Shown piece after piece: positions 41,079 through 51,901 of a stretch of DNA of 64,000 nucleotides (its first letter is position 1; the number at the start of each line of letters is the position of its first letter). Location of the stretch: positions 124,001 through 188,000 of the forward strand of contig NZ_PGTX01000002.1 of the NCBI RefSeq assembly GCF_002797575.1. Direction: 5' to 3'. Origin of the DNA: Polynucleobacter brandtiae (GTDB taxonomy: Bacteria; Pseudomonadota; Gammaproteobacteria; Burkholderiales; Burkholderiaceae). The notes under the pieces are model-generated. The model made no database searches. It was given only the letters and a program-made list of their open reading frames with translations, and was not told the origin of the DNA. The position numbers were made by a program, and so were the translations under genes.

Positions 41079-41924
41079 ATGAACTCAAGCTCAAATACCT
41101 TTACCCAACAACTCCAGTCTGTGTGGGCCTCCCAAGGTAGCATGTTGTGCGTAGGTTTTGACCCAGATCCTAAGCGCCTACCCGCGATCTTTCAGGGAAG
41201 GCCTGAGGGTCTCTTTGAGTTTTGTCGTGAAATCGCAGATGCTACTGCGGATGCGGTTTGTTCCTTCAAGCCACAATTTGCCTACTTCGCCTCTCAAAGG
41301 GCTGAAGCCCAGCTTGAAAAGCTCATTGGCTACCTGAAAGATAAATACCCCCATATCCCCGTGATCCTGGACTCCAAGCGGGGGGACATCGGAAGCACTG
41401 CCCAGCAGTATGCCCTTGAGGCCTTTGAGCGCTATGGCGCCGATGCGGTCACTGTGAACCCTTATATGGGCTTTGACTCCATTGAGCCTTACCTTGCCCA
41501 CCCAGGAAAAGGGGTCATTGTTTTATGTCGCACCTCAAACCCCGGAGGTTCAGACCTACAATTTCTGAAAGTGACCCCGGATGGTCAACCCCTGTATCTG
41601 CACGTAGCAACCCTAGCCGCACAGCAGTGGAATGCCTCCGGACAAATTAGCTTAGTCGTTGGAGCCACTTTCCCAGAAGAAATCGCACAAGTACGAGCCA
41701 TTGTTGGAGAGATGCCCCTACTTATTCCAGGGATTGGTGCTCAAGGTGGCGATATTAACGCTACCGTCAAAGCGGGCTGTATTACTCATCAGCCCGGCAC
41801 AGGCATGATGATTAACTCATCAAGGGCAATTTTATACGCGAGTGCAGGCCCTGATTTTGCCGAGGCTGCCAGAAAAGTAGCCTTTACTACTCGTGATGCA
41901 CTAGGTTTAGCTAGTGTTGAATAA
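41079..41924 (+). CDS. pyrF: Orotidine 5'-phosphate decarboxylase
   Basis: Last step of UMP synthesis. It is the longer type-2 PyrF (281 residues), with [13 protein letters not shown] at the N-terminus, the catalytic [18 protein letters not shown] and [28 protein letters not shown] and [11 protein letters not shown] form the phosphate-binding end. It is a single gene between corA and mtgA. Confidence 0.95.
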   Translation: MNSSSNTFTQQLQSVWASQGSMLCVGFDPDPKRLPAIFQGRPEGLFEFCREIADATADAVCSFKPQFAYFASQRAEAQLEKLIGYLKDKYPHIPVILDSKRGDIGSTAQQYALEAFERYGADAVTVNPYMGFDSIEPYLAHPGKGVIVLCRTSNPGGSDLQFLKVTPDGQPLYLHVATLAAQQWNASGQISLVVGATFPEEIAQVRAIVGEMPLLIPGIGAQGGDINATVKAGCITHQPGTGMMINSSRAILYASAGPDFAEAARKVAFTTRDALGLASVE

Positions 41925-41972
41925 ACGATTACATGACTTACTGTCTCGGTGATGGCTGGGCCACTAGTGATC

Positions 41973-42719
41973 TCATTTCTTCGGGGTGGTTGGCGCCAAG
42001 GCCACTCTATCCATATTTTCTAGAATAAAGTTTTGTCGTGTTGGGAAATGAATATTCGCCTTGCGGCAATACTGGGCTTTGTCGAAACACTTAGGTGCCG
42101 GCAAAGCAGAAGCTAATGCTGCCGATTGCTCACGACCTAATGCATTAGGTGCAATCCCAAAGTAATGTTGTGATGCTGCTCCAATACCAAAAATACCCTC
42201 ACCCCACTCTACTGAGTTGAGATAAACCTCAAAAAGTCTTTTCTTGGGAAGCATTAGCTCAAGCAAGCCAGTAATGATGAGCTCCTGCCCCTTGCGGAAA
42301 TAATGTTGCTCTGAGGATAAAAACAGGTTTTTAGCTAACTGCTGCGTGATAGTGGATCCACCACGTAATGCTGTACTGGATTGGGCGCTATTAACGGGGT
42401 TGCTTTGCTTGCGTTGTGCATTTTTTGACCAGGCTTTTTGCATATCTTCTACCCGCACACCCGCATGCTGAAAAAAAATATCGTCCTCACTTACAAGCAC
42501 AGCCCGTTTGAGATTGAGGGAAATCTTGTCGTAAGGCACCCAGGAGGATTGGACTGCACAAGACCAACGCAGACCACATAAACGCCAATCTTCTGCACGC
42601 TGAAAGGCGGTACTGCTAGGGTTAATGAAAACCCATAAGCCAATTTGAATTACAAAGTAGATCTGCATGGCGATAAAGCCACCGAAAATACACTTTAAAA
42701 AATATCTAAGCCAGCGCAT
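41973..42719 (-). CDS. mtgA: Monofunctional biosynthetic peptidoglycan transglycosylase
   Basis: Polymerises lipid II into glycan strands (GT51). The 248 residues have one N-terminal membrane segment (about 8-30). Catalytic motifs are LVSEDDIFFQHAGV with the Glu, GGSTITQQLAKNLFL and EVYLNSVEWGEGIFGIGAASQ. It follows aroE by 21 bases in a long minus-strand run. Confidence 0.95.
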   Translation of the reverse strand: MRWLRYFLKCIFGGFIAMQIYFVIQIGLWVFINPSSTAFQRAEDWRLCGLRWSCAVQSSWVPYDKISLNLKRAVLVSEDDIFFQHAGVRVEDMQKAWSKNAQRKQSNPVNSAQSSTALRGGSTITQQLAKNLFLSSEQHYFRKGQELIITGLLELMLPKKRLFEVYLNSVEWGEGIFGIGAASQHYFGIAPNALGREQSAALASALPAPKCFDKAQYCRKANIHFPTRQNFILENMDRVALAPTTPKK

Positions 42720-42740
42720 CGGTATTTAATCCAAAGGTAG

Positions 42741-43649
42741 TTAGATGCTGCGTAGCTCGTCCAATACCGCGCGAGGATCAATCGCTTCACTCCACTGTGA
42801 ACCACGCCAGATCAGAAATGCATCAGCGGCTTGTTCAACCAACATCCCCAATCCATCGCTGACGCGGGCACCTCTTTGTAATGCTTGCCGCATCAACGGC
42901 GTAACTTGTCCATAAACCATATCGTAAGCAAATGACTTCGGTGAAAAAATATTATTCGCCACTGAATCACTAATAGGTGATGCATTATCTAATCCGGCTG
43001 CAGTTGCATTAATGACTAAATCAAAGGGAGCATTAGTGATTACAGAGCCCTCTAAGTCAATCAAGCGGGCAGACTGCAGAGTAAGCTGGCGCGTACTCGC
43101 TAGCTCGCAAAACAACTGCACCAATGCATCTGCTTTGGGAGCAGAGCGATTAGCCAAGACCAGTTGTTGCGGTAGTTGATCCAACAGAGGACCTAATACG
43201 CCCCGAGCAGCACCGCCGGCACCTAAAACCAGAATACGAGCACCTTGCATCCGAATACCTTGCGCTAATAAATCTCGCACTAAGCCAGCGCCGTCCGTAT
43301 TATCACCAACAATTTTTCCATTGTGGATTGATAAAGTATTTACAGCACCCGCTAGTTGTGCGCGTGGACTTAATTCTTGAGCGAAAGCTTTGGCATCCAA
43401 CTTAAACGGAACCGTTACATTCATCCCCTTGCCACCGGCAGCAAAAAATACGTTGGCTGCCGTTTCAAAACCATCCAGCGCAGGCTGTAAGCGTCCATAG
43501 TGAATGGCTTGCTGTGACTGCTCTGCAAATCGTTGGTGAATAGCAGGAGACTTGCTATGGGCTATGGGGTTGCCAGCAACTGCATAGACATCCAAGCCAG
43601 GAAATTGAGTGGGGTCCAGATTAAATTCGATTATTTGGTGTTGACTCAT
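42741..43649 (-). CDS. aroE: Shikimate 5-dehydrogenase
   Basis: NADPH-dependent reduction of 3-dehydroshikimate. Substrate-binding NPIAHSKSPAIHQRFA, MNVTVPFKLDA with the catalytic Lys, and NTDGAGLVRDL are present, as is the cofactor motif VLGAGGAARGVL. Length 302 includes a short N-terminal lead. It sits between the TonB-like gene and mtgA. aroE-mtgA adjacency is frequent in betaproteobacteria. Confidence 0.95.
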   Translation of the reverse strand: MSQHQIIEFNLDPTQFPGLDVYAVAGNPIAHSKSPAIHQRFAEQSQQAIHYGRLQPALDGFETAANVFFAAGGKGMNVTVPFKLDAKAFAQELSPRAQLAGAVNTLSIHNGKIVGDNTDGAGLVRDLLAQGIRMQGARILVLGAGGAARGVLGPLLDQLPQQLVLANRSAPKADALVQLFCELASTRQLTLQSARLIDLEGSVITNAPFDLVINATAAGLDNASPISDSVANNIFSPKSFAYDMVYGQVTPLMRQALQRGARVSDGLGMLVEQAADAFLIWRGSQWSEAIDPRAVLDELRSI

Positions 43650-43676
43650 ATTGGCTACAGGATAAGCGTATTTTGA

Positions 43677-44537
43677 TTAACGGCGTAACTCTAGGCGGTC
43701 AGAACCATCTCGTGTGAATTCAAAAGTAGAAATCCAATCCAAAATATCAATCTGACGTTGCATTTCAGCTGGAAAGGGTCCAAATGGAGCAGATGCTCTC
43801 ACGATTGCCAAGGCCTGACGATCTAATTCGGGATTGCCTGAACTGCGGCCGATACTGAGCCCATCCTTACCTGCTAGATTGCTTGCAATGCGGCCTTGAG
43901 AATCGACGCTCACCACGATGACTAAACTGCCATATAAGGGTCGGCCATTGGCCCGAGGGAAAAAAGCACTGCCATAGGTCTCAATTTTTTGACGCATCGC
44001 ATCGTAATACTGTGCGAACACCACTGCCTTAGTACTGGCGCCCGTTAAGACCTTACGGCGTGGCTCACGTCCACTCACTTGTAAGCGCTTAGCTAACTCA
44101 GCCTCAAGAGAATTGAGTTGTGATGTTGCCTTTTTCTCATCACCACTTTTGCGACCACCAGAAAGTGCTTTTTCTGCGTCCAGCTTCGCCAACATCTGCT
44201 GTTGTTGTTTTTCTAATACCTCCACTCGCGCCTCACTACCTAGCCTGGCACGGTGCATTGCCGTTGCATCTTGATTTGAGGTGTTGCCACCACCACTCAA
44301 ATCTGCCTGAGCCAACTTACTTGCCTGCTTTGGACTGGTTTGATTACTAGCATTCACCAACACTACACTGAGTGGCGTATTAAGGCGTCTGCTCTGGATC
44401 TCTCCAATACCCCAACGAAAAGATAAAAAAATAAGATGCAGAACAATCGATATGCACAAAGCTGAGCGGAACGGGTGACGCTGCCAGTGGCCTTGCAAGA
44501 AAGCTAAGGAGGACCTCAATCTAGGTAGCGCTGACAT
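43677..44537 (-). CDS. TonB-like energy transducer
   Basis: A 286-residue protein with one N-terminal membrane helix (about 27-45). A long Ala/Gln/Lys-rich, partly coiled middle follows, and then a C-terminal TonB-type domain with YYDAMRQKIETYGSAFFP and GSLVIVVSVDSQGRI, ending in ILDWISTFEF. The usual Pro-rich spacer is missing and no exbB/exbD is nearby, so it may act in envelope organisation rather than classical uptake. ATG at 44537 overlaps the upstream nuclease gene by 17 bases; a GTG three bases earlier is possible. Confidence 0.78.
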   Translation of the reverse strand: MSALPRLRSSLAFLQGHWQRHPFRSALCISIVLHLIFLSFRWGIGEIQSRRLNTPLSVVLVNASNQTSPKQASKLAQADLSGGGNTSNQDATAMHRARLGSEARVEVLEKQQQQMLAKLDAEKALSGGRKSGDEKKATSQLNSLEAELAKRLQVSGREPRRKVLTGASTKAVVFAQYYDAMRQKIETYGSAFFPRANGRPLYGSLVIVVSVDSQGRIASNLAGKDGLSIGRSSGNPELDRQALAIVRASAPFGPFPAEMQRQIDILDWISTFEFTRDGSDRLELRR

Positions 44538-46509
44538 CACTCACAATGACTTCAGGTATGACAATATGAAGCACCCGCACTCCAGCACTCAGTTGCAATA
44601 GATCTACATCATCAATCATGACTTCTGCACGTGTCATGCGAGGATGCGTTGCCAACTCCGGCACGGATAAGTGCAAAGGAATAGGCTCTAACCGTGACAT
44701 ACCCTCTTTCAAATGCCTTACAAATACTTGCTTAGGCAGCGCCTCTTGTCCGATCCAGCGTAAGCACCAGTATTTTTCAAGTCGGTCTTGATATTCACCA
44801 TAGGCCTGATAACAAGATTCAAAGTCAGCAGCAATGCCCATTAAAGCCGCATCTCGTGGCGGAAAAGGAGCAACCATTTTTGCCGTAACACCATGCTTAG
44901 CAATTGCCAGCAGTTGTGATTGATTAACCAAATCAGAATAGCGACGTAGGGGCGATGTACACCAGGCGTAGTAATCCAAACCCAAGCCCTCGTGTGGCCC
45001 TGGAGTAGTTTGCATGCGGGTCCGCAACGGGCCCCAGCCCTTTTGAGTGCGGAAGAGTCCAGGTAAACCATGGTCAGCCAATAAACGTCCCGATGCACTA
45101 TTACAGTAGATCATCCACTCGGCCACAATCGTATCGAGAATAGATCCCCGTTGACGCGCAGTAATGTCTACACGCTGGACGCCATCTTGCTCCTGAATTT
45201 GAAAATGGAAATCTCTTGCCAGCGCATTAGGGTCAATGACACCTAATTTTTCTGGGCGCAATCCATTAACGACCCGTTGCTCTTGGCGACCTGCGTGTAA
45301 CAGCTTGGCAGCATTCCAAAGCACCGACAGTTCTTGGCGATACGGGAATTGAGCCTGCGTATCAAGCAAGCTTTCTTCAGTTACCTGATGCTCTAGATTT
45401 TCCAAGCGTAAATTGGAGCCCATTGGAACCATCTCGGCACGCAACTGCAAAGAATCTTTATCCACTACTCCCGCACCATCAAGATCCACATAAATCGATA
45501 AAGCTGGGCGTGGCGCGCCCTCATCCAATGAGAACTGCCCAATCACCGCATCGGGCAGCATCGTAATCTTATCCCCAGGAAAATACACTGTAGACATGCG
45601 TGAACGGGCAGCTTGATCTAAAGGATCATCCTTAGTAATAACCAGTCCTGGAGCCGCAATATGAATACCAATGCGATGACCACCTCCATCAATGGACGTT
45701 ACTGATAAAGCATCATCGATTTCTGTAGTGCCAGCGTCATCAATAGAAAAGGCAATGACCTCGGCTACAGGGAGTCCTGCAATAGCCTGCTCAAAGACTC
45801 CCTGATCTACCATTAGTGAAGTATCGTGAGCAGAACCACCAGGAAAATGGGCTTTCAAAAACATCCCTTGGTGATAATCTAAAGGTGAATCAATCGCCTT
45901 ACATCGGATCATCAGTTGCGCTGGAGATTCACCTGACTCTGTACAAGCTGCAATAAATGCTTTGTATGCTGAAGTATTTTTATCGGGAGAAAACAATAGC
46001 TGGGTTGCTTGCGATGCAAGCGCTTCAGGGAAAACTCCGGAAACCAATTCTTTTTGCCAAACAGACTGTTGTTCTGATTCTTTTTGCTTGCGCTCTATAG
46101 CAGCTAAGCCCGCTTGCAACTGCTCTAGCGGCGCCCTCTGAAATCGTCCGCGCCCTTTGCGACGAAAAAACACGGGGGCACTTTGTAACGCAATAGCTAA
46201 GGCAGTCTGTTGAAAAATATTAGCTCCAGCGCCAAAGTATTCAAGCGCTACATCTACCAGACTAAACTCTTCATCGGGAGCACAGTCCCATACAAATGGT
46301 AAATCGATTTCTTTAGCTAGCGTACTAGCCTCATCCATTAATGCTTGTGGCTCAGGCTTTTCAAATCGAAGCCAGACTTCCTTAGCCTTAAGCTTGATTT
46401 TTTTACCAGACAGACTAGTGGCTTGCCAGGACTCTGTATCCCCACTACCGGATGCTGACTGCACTGTGGCGACCTTGATGTCACCACCCTCCTCATATAA
46501 AAGATGCAT
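44521..46509 (-). CDS. RNB-domain ribonuclease (RNase II/R family)
   Basis: A 662-residue protein with the RNase II catalytic domain from about residue 240 to 560. The metal-binding loop is IDDAGTTEIDDALS (256-269), with Asp257, Asp265 and Asp266 but Glu263 at the position of the second Asp of E. coli RNase II. SPLRRYSDLVNQSQL is also present. The N-terminal cold-shock domains of RNase R are not recognisable, and the C-terminal S1-like part is short. A 3'-5' exoribonuclease role is likely but unproven. It lies two bases after fabG-like. Confidence 0.83.
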   Translation of the reverse strand: MHLLYEEGGDIKVATVQSASGSGDTESWQATSLSGKKIKLKAKEVWLRFEKPEPQALMDEASTLAKEIDLPFVWDCAPDEEFSLVDVALEYFGAGANIFQQTALAIALQSAPVFFRRKGRGRFQRAPLEQLQAGLAAIERKQKESEQQSVWQKELVSGVFPEALASQATQLLFSPDKNTSAYKAFIAACTESGESPAQLMIRCKAIDSPLDYHQGMFLKAHFPGGSAHDTSLMVDQGVFEQAIAGLPVAEVIAFSIDDAGTTEIDDALSVTSIDGGGHRIGIHIAAPGLVITKDDPLDQAARSRMSTVYFPGDKITMLPDAVIGQFSLDEGAPRPALSIYVDLDGAGVVDKDSLQLRAEMVPMGSNLRLENLEHQVTEESLLDTQAQFPYRQELSVLWNAAKLLHAGRQEQRVVNGLRPEKLGVIDPNALARDFHFQIQEQDGVQRVDITARQRGSILDTIVAEWMIYCNSASGRLLADHGLPGLFRTQKGWGPLRTRMQTTPGPHEGLGLDYYAWCTSPLRRYSDLVNQSQLLAIAKHGVTAKMVAPFPPRDAALMGIAADFESCYQAYGEYQDRLEKYWCLRWIGQEALPKQVFVRHLKEGMSRLEPIPLHLSVPELATHPRMTRAEVMIDDVDLLQLSAGVRVLHIVIPEVIVSDVSAT

Positions 46510-46511
46510 AT

Positions 46512-47240
46512 TTAAAGAGAGATCCCGCCGCTGGCTTCAAGTGCAACACCATTTACATAACTAGCTTCATCACTTGCTAAAAATAAATAGATATTCGCTA
46601 TTTCTTCTGGAGTTCCGAGTCGCCCGAGCCAACTTCGCCGCTCAATATCGCGCAAAATATTTTCAGGCATTGCATTGACCATTTCAGTGGCAATAAAACC
46701 TGGGCAGACTGCATTCACACGCACTCCTTTAGCCCCGAGTTCTCGAGCCCAAGTTTTGGTAAAACCGATGACTCCAAACTTACTCGCAGCGTAATTTGTC
46801 TGCCCAAAGTTTCCATAAATGCCCACAACGCTAGAGGCGTTCACGATAGAGCCTCGACCAGCTTCTAGCATGTGTGGCACCACCAACTGAGCGCAATTAA
46901 ATACACCCTTCAGATTGACATCAATAACTGCGTCAAACTGCGCTTCGGTCATTTTGACCAAACGGGCATCTTGAGTAATCCCTGCGTTATTAATCAAAAT
47001 ATCAATCCGGCCATGGCGCTGCATAATTTGGTCTACCGCTGCCTGAATACTCACACGATCGGTGACATTGACCTCATAGGCCTCAGACCCCGGAATTTGA
47101 TCGACGGCAGCGTTCACTGCCTCTGGATCAATATCCGCAATCATCACCTTTGCACCCTCTTGAGCAAAACGCTGAGCAGTTGCAAAACCAATTCCCTTAG
47201 CAGCTCCCGTGATGATGGCTACCTTATCCTTTAATCTCAT
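46512..47240 (-). CDS. FabG-like short-chain dehydrogenase/reductase
   Basis: SDR enzyme of 242 residues with cofactor motif ITGAAKGIG (9-17), NNAGIT, catalytic Ser in [10 protein letters not shown] and YAASK, and PGFIATEM. It resembles 3-oxoacyl-ACP reductase FabG and acetoacetyl-CoA reductase PhaB; sequence alone does not separate them. It is outside a fab cluster, between mpl (four-base overlap) and the RNB nuclease, so a secondary FabG is a fair guess. Confidence 0.82.
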   Translation of the reverse strand: MRLKDKVAIITGAAKGIGFATAQRFAQEGAKVMIADIDPEAVNAAVDQIPGSEAYEVNVTDRVSIQAAVDQIMQRHGRIDILINNAGITQDARLVKMTEAQFDAVIDVNLKGVFNCAQLVVPHMLEAGRGSIVNASSVVGIYGNFGQTNYAASKFGVIGFTKTWARELGAKGVRVNAVCPGFIATEMVNAMPENILRDIERRSWLGRLGTPEEIANIYLFLASDEASYVNGVALEASGGISL

Positions 47241-48679
47241 CGGATTAACCCGCTTTCTGGTTTCTGATCTTTATCTAATGCTATTTTTTTAATTGCAGTT
47301 AAGATTTTCTGGTGAATTCCACCGAATCCACCATTACTCATGACCAACACATGGTCACCAGGTCTCGCCTCTTGTGCAATTGCTTGCGCTAACGCATCGA
47401 TATTATCGTAGGCTCTGGCACGATTTAACTCAGAAATGTTGAGTGGGGATAGCACCGCATTTAAATCCCACCCCAACGATTCTTTTCCGGCATCTGCGCC
47501 GTACGCAAATATTTTGTCCGCCGCATTTAAGCTAGCCGGTAGCTGCGCTTTCATAACGCCTAATTTCATGGTGTTCGAGCGCGGCTCGAGCACGGCCAAA
47601 ATGCGCGCCTGACCAACACGTCGACGTAAGCCATCTACAGTAGTGGTAATTGCTGTAGGGTGATGCGCGAAATCATCATAGACCGTAACCTGATTCTCAA
47701 TCCCAATTGTTTCTAGGCGACGCTTAACGTTTTTAAATTCTGCTAGCGCTCTGGCAGCATCAGCAGGCGTAATGCCAATGTGATTTGCAGACGCAATAGC
47801 GGCTAATGCATTGAGTTGATTATGGCGGCCCATGACTCCTGAATCTGCCGCCCAGGTCACAGTAGCCAGGGCTTTACCCCCCCTCATCACCGCAAAGCCG
47901 TCACCTGCCTCAGAAATCAAAGACCATTCGTTTTTCTCAGCTTGGCCAAAACGCTCTACTGGAGTCCATGCACCCCGCTCAATCACGCGCTCTAAAGCGG
48001 GCTCTTCGCCATTCACAACTAGTAAACCATCACTAGGCACCGTTCGCACGAGATGATGAAATTGGGTTTCAATAGCTAGTAGATCTGCAAAAATATCCGC
48101 ATGATCAAACTCTAAGTTATTGAGTAAGGCAGTGCGGGGCCGGTAGTGCACGAATTTGCTGCGCTTATCAAAAAAAGCTGTGTCATATTCATCTGCCTCA
48201 ATGACAAAATATTGGCCCTCACCTAGGCGAGCTGAAACTGTGAAATTGAGTGGCACGCCACCAATTAAATACCCTGGCTTGTAGCCGTTGAATTCCAAGA
48301 TCCAGGCCAGCATGGCTGAAGTCGTTGTTTTTCCATGAGTACCCGCCACTGCCAATACGTGCCTACCAAATAAGACCTGCTCACCAAGCCATTGTGGGCC
48401 CGAGGTGTATGGGAGACCCTGATTAAGAATAGCCTCCATCAACGGATTGCCGCGAGAGACAACATTGCCGATCACAAATAAATCGGGCATTGTCTGAAAC
48501 TGTAATAATTGATCCGACGAAAATCCCTCAATAAGATCAATGCCCTGAGCTTCAAGCTGCGTGCTCATTGGCGGATAAACGTTGGCATCACAGCCAGTAA
48601 CGCGGTGTCCGGCCTGCCGAGCGATAGCGGCAATGCCGCCCATGAAAGTACCGCAAATGCCTAAGATATGAATATGCAT
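47237..48679 (-). CDS. mpl: UDP-MurNAc:L-Ala-gamma-D-Glu-meso-DAP ligase Mpl
   Basis: Peptidoglycan recycling ligase that attaches the recovered tripeptide to UDP-MurNAc. The 480 residues follow Mur-ligase order: an N-terminal Rossmann part [19 protein letters not shown], an ATP-binding [36 protein letters not shown] and the C-terminal [12 protein letters not shown]. AmpD, acting in the same recycling pathway, is encoded at about 60 kb. It heads the minus-strand run ending with mtgA. Confidence 0.95.
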   Translation of the reverse strand: MHIHILGICGTFMGGIAAIARQAGHRVTGCDANVYPPMSTQLEAQGIDLIEGFSSDQLLQFQTMPDLFVIGNVVSRGNPLMEAILNQGLPYTSGPQWLGEQVLFGRHVLAVAGTHGKTTTSAMLAWILEFNGYKPGYLIGGVPLNFTVSARLGEGQYFVIEADEYDTAFFDKRSKFVHYRPRTALLNNLEFDHADIFADLLAIETQFHHLVRTVPSDGLLVVNGEEPALERVIERGAWTPVERFGQAEKNEWSLISEAGDGFAVMRGGKALATVTWAADSGVMGRHNQLNALAAIASANHIGITPADAARALAEFKNVKRRLETIGIENQVTVYDDFAHHPTAITTTVDGLRRRVGQARILAVLEPRSNTMKLGVMKAQLPASLNAADKIFAYGADAGKESLGWDLNAVLSPLNISELNRARAYDNIDALAQAIAQEARPGDHVLVMSNGGFGGIHQKILTAIKKIALDKDQKPESGLIR

Positions 48680-48705
48680 TATTGAATTTTAGCGAAGGAG
48701 TTGGA

Positions 48706-49233
48706 ATGAACAGAAGACAATGGGTAATCGTTGCCATTACAGGTGCCTTGGCATTATTTGCTGGCGTGCTGACCTCCCAATGGATTTATCAAGCAGGCCT
48801 CGCAAAAGATCCAGCAATTAAAGCTTTTTTTGCTAATGCTTGGAAAACACCAGACGGAAATGCAGTTGATACAGGCCAGTGGCAGGGAAAAATCTTAGTG
48901 GTGAACTTTTGGGCCTCCTGGTGCCCTCCCTGCGTAGAGGAAATGCCCACCCTAGACAAACTACAGGCGGAGTTTAAGAGTCAAAATGTCTTATTTGTTG
49001 GCATTGGCATCGATTCACCCTCTAACATTCGTCAATTCTTAGAAAGTACTCCTGTTTCTTATCCCATTGTTATTGGAGGGTTAGAAGGTAGTAGTCTGTC
49101 AAAGCAAATGGGCAATACTCAGGGCGCTCTCCCGTACACCGTTGTGATTGATGCCCAGGGTAAAGCTACAAGTAGTAAGCTTGGCAAGATAAGCGAAGAA
49201 GAGCTTAGAAAATACATAAAATCCGCTTTATAA
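48706..49233 (+). CDS. TlpA-family thiol-disulfide oxidoreductase
   Basis: Membrane-anchored periplasmic thioredoxin of 175 residues. It has an N-terminal membrane helix (about 6-24), then a thioredoxin fold with the active site FWASWCPPCVEEMP and the cis-Pro stretch GALPYTVVID. A TTG frame start at 48682 exists, but AAGGAG before the ATG at 48706 settles the start. It may serve cytochrome c maturation or general disulfide reduction; the partner is unknown. It is divergent from mpl. Confidence 0.88.
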   Translation: MNRRQWVIVAITGALALFAGVLTSQWIYQAGLAKDPAIKAFFANAWKTPDGNAVDTGQWQGKILVVNFWASWCPPCVEEMPTLDKLQAEFKSQNVLFVGIGIDSPSNIRQFLESTPVSYPIVIGGLEGSSLSKQMGNTQGALPYTVVIDAQGKATSSKLGKISEEELRKYIKSAL

Positions 49234-49503
49234 GCAGTTTTGTTGGTTTTTACCATCCATTAAATTATTTCCCCTAAGTATTTTTTAAGCATTATTTCAG
49301 CCTAATCAGCCCTATTTTTTTGTTTAAGGCGCTTAAAAAATAGAAACAAGCGTCAGTTTTGGGCTTTTTTACAGGCGTCAGGGTTATACTCATTTGAGAG
49401 CTTTGCAAACCGTTCGACAGGGTAAATTAGTATTTTTTTATTTAAAAATTTACCCCGGCTCAGATACTGAATCTAACTTAACTGTTGCTAAAAAGACTGA
49501 TAA
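49234..49503. other. Non-coding spacer upstream of aroQ
   Basis: No gene is visible. The AT-rich spacer contains two dyads. One is centred on TTTAAGGCGCTTAAA (49323-49337), flanked by CTATTTTTT and AAAAAATAG (49312-49343). The other is GGGTAAATT (49420-49428) with AATTTACCC (49447-49455). GCGTCAG occurs twice (around 49350 and 49375). TATACT at 49385-49390 is a possible -10 element, without a convincing -35. Promoter and terminator signals for tlpA/aroQ are likely here but not resolved. Confidence 0.5.
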
Positions 49504-49953
49504 ATGTCAAAAAATATCTCAATTCTTGTTATTCAAGGCCCAAACCTCAATTTACTGGGGACACGCGAGCCAGAGGTTTATGGCAAAACCACGATGCAAG
49601 ATATTCATACCAAGCTTGAAGCGATTGCAAAGTCAGAGTCTGTGGGTCTAACGACTTTTCAAAGTAATCATGAGGGCGAGTTGATTGACCGCGTTCAAAA
49701 AGCCAAACAAGATGGCATCGACTTCATCATCATTAATCCTGGCGCCTTTACCCATACTAGCGTTGCCTTGCGGGATGCCTTGGCAGGTGTTGCCATTCCA
49801 TTCACAGAAGTGCATCTTTCCAACATCCATCAACGTGAAGAGTTTCGCAAGCACTCTTACCTATCTGATATTGCCACTGGCGTGATTTGTGGCTTAGGTC
49901 CCATTGGCTATGAGCTGGCCCTACAAGCGGCTATTGCACGTTTAAACCCATAA
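49504..49953 (+). CDS. aroQ: 3-dehydroquinate dehydratase, type II
   Basis: Third step of the shikimate pathway, dodecameric type II enzyme. The 149 residues contain [12 protein letters not shown] with the active-site Tyr, [30 protein letters not shown] and [18 protein letters not shown]. It precedes accB after 36 bases. aroQ-accB-accC is a widely conserved order. Confidence 0.96.
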   Translation: MSKNISILVIQGPNLNLLGTREPEVYGKTTMQDIHTKLEAIAKSESVGLTTFQSNHEGELIDRVQKAKQDGIDFIIINPGAFTHTSVALRDALAGVAIPFTEVHLSNIHQREEFRKHSYLSDIATGVICGLGPIGYELALQAAIARLNP

Positions 49954-49989
49954 ATATCTGTTCAGTATTACTAAAAAGGAATTCCTCCC

Positions 49990-50460
49990 ATGGATCTGAG
50001 AAAACTAAAAACCTTAATCGACCTTGTTTCTGAATCAGGTATTTCTGAATTAGAAGTGAATGAGGGTGAAGACCGAGTGCGTATTGTTAATGCTGGATCT
50101 TCAGCGCCAGCGGGCCAGATTGTTTATGCTAATCATGCTCCGATACAGCAGATGCAAGGCAATCCGGCAGCAATGACTTTGCCAGTTGCTGAGGCGCCGA
50201 TTCCTCAAGAAGCTCCGGCTGAAACTGGTTTTGTGGCTCGCTCTCCTATGGTTGGTACTTTCTATCGTGCAGCAAATCCGGAATCTGCAAACTTTGTCAA
50301 TGTAGGCGATACCGTCAAGATTGGACAGACCCTCTGCATCATTGAAGCTATGAAACTACTCAATGAAATTGAATCTGAAAAAGATGGCGTAATTAAGCAA
50401 ATCCTGTGTGAAAACGGTCAAGGGGTTGAATTTGACCAGCCGCTTTTCATCATCACCTAG
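49990..50460 (+). CDS. accB: Biotin carboxyl carrier protein of acetyl-CoA carboxylase
   Basis: Carries biotin between the carboxylase and transferase. The 156 residues have an N-terminal [21 protein letters not shown], a Pro/Ala linker (about 58-82) and a biotinyl domain with the biotin-accepting Lys in EAMKLLNEI. Start has AAAAAGGAATT upstream. accC begins 10 bases later. Confidence 0.96.
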   Translation: MDLRKLKTLIDLVSESGISELEVNEGEDRVRIVNAGSSAPAGQIVYANHAPIQQMQGNPAAMTLPVAEAPIPQEAPAETGFVARSPMVGTFYRAANPESANFVNVGDTVKIGQTLCIIEAMKLLNEIESEKDGVIKQILCENGQGVEFDQPLFIIT

Positions 50461-50470
50461 ATCGGCCTAT

Positions 50471-51835
50471 ATGTTCACTAAGATCCTCATCGCTAACCGC
50501 GGTGAAATTGCACTTCGTATCCAACGCGCCTGTCGTGAGTTGGGAATTAAGACGGTAGTGGTGTATTCAACTGCTGACAAAGAAGCCAAATACGTCAAAC
50601 TTTCAGATGAGGCCGTTTGTATTGGACCTCCCCCTTCCACCCTCAGTTACCTCAATATGCCAGCCATCATTTCTGCGGCAGAAGTGACTGATGCAGAAGC
50701 GATTCATCCAGGCTATGGCTTTCTGTCAGAGAATGCCGATTTTGCAGAGCGAGTAGAAAAATCCGGGTTTTCTTTTATCGGCCCTACCTCGGCATCCATT
50801 CGTTTAATGGGTGACAAAGTGTCTGCTAAACGCGCCATGATCAAGGCGGGCGTTCCTTGTGTACCAGGATCTGAAGGGGCTTTGCCAGATAACCCAAAAG
50901 AAATTATTGCCACAGCTAAAAAAGTAGGCTACCCAGTCATCATCAAAGCTGCTGGCGGTGGTGGTGGACGTGGAATGCGTGTTGTTCACACCGAAGCGGC
51001 ATTGATCAATGCTGTAAATATGACCAAAGAAGAAGCTGGTCGCGCTTTTGGTAATCCTGAAGTCTATATGGAAAAGTTTCTAGAGAAGCCTCGCCATGTA
51101 GAAATTCAAATTTTGGCCGATACCCATGGAAATGCTATTTGGCTAGGTGAGCGTGACTGCTCTATGCAGCGTCGCCATCAAAAAGTAATTGAAGAAGCAC
51201 CAGCACCGGGTATTGATCGTCGCTTGATCGCCAAAATTGGCGAGCGCTGTGCTGAAGCATGTCGAAAAATCGGTTATCGCGGTGCCGGTACTTTTGAATT
51301 TCTGTTTGAAGATGGTGAATTCTTCTTTATTGAGATGAATACCCGCGTCCAAGTCGAGCATCCAGTAACCGAAATGATTACCGGTGTTGACATTGTTCAG
51401 GAGCAGATTCGGATTGCAGCTGGTCTCAAACTAAGTTACCGCCAAAAAGATATCGTCTTTCGCGGTCATGCCATTGAATGCCGCCTAAATGCAGAAGATC
51501 CATTTAAGTTCACCCCCAGTCCTGGTCGCATTGGTTCATTTCACATGCCAGGAGGCCCTGGTATTCGGGTAGATTCTCATGCTTATAGTGGCTACGTAGT
51601 GCCCTCTCATTACGATTCTATGATCGGAAAATTGATTGCTTATGGCAATACTCGAGAGCAGGCAATCCGCAGGATGCAAATTGCCCTCTCTGAAATGGTG
51701 ATCGATGGCATTACTACCAATGTGCCACTGCACCGCGAGTTAATGCTTGATCCTAACTTTATTGAGGGTGGTACCAGTATTCACTACCTGGAGCATCGCC
51801 TCGAAGAACAGGCCGCTAGTCGCGGTAAGCCGTAA
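50471..51835 (+). CDS. accC: Biotin carboxylase subunit of acetyl-CoA carboxylase
   Basis: ATP-dependent carboxylation of biotin on AccB. The ATP-grasp enzyme starts [16 protein letters not shown]. Glycine-rich [28 protein letters not shown] and [18 protein letters not shown] follow. Using ATG at 50471 the protein has 454 residues, the family norm. A frame back to 50408 overlaps accB and is rejected. Confidence 0.97.
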   Translation: MFTKILIANRGEIALRIQRACRELGIKTVVVYSTADKEAKYVKLSDEAVCIGPPPSTLSYLNMPAIISAAEVTDAEAIHPGYGFLSENADFAERVEKSGFSFIGPTSASIRLMGDKVSAKRAMIKAGVPCVPGSEGALPDNPKEIIATAKKVGYPVIIKAAGGGGGRGMRVVHTEAALINAVNMTKEEAGRAFGNPEVYMEKFLEKPRHVEIQILADTHGNAIWLGERDCSMQRRHQKVIEEAPAPGIDRRLIAKIGERCAEACRKIGYRGAGTFEFLFEDGEFFFIEMNTRVQVEHPVTEMITGVDIVQEQIRIAAGLKLSYRQKDIVFRGHAIECRLNAEDPFKFTPSPGRIGSFHMPGGPGIRVDSHAYSGYVVPSHYDSMIGKLIAYGNTREQAIRRMQIALSEMVIDGITTNVPLHRELMLDPNFIEGGTSIHYLEHRLEEQAASRGKP

Positions 51836-51901
51836 GCCGCAAGACAAGAGTTGAAGGTCTTGATCCTAATGTGCAATTCATTTCATCTAAGTGGGTAATA
51901 C

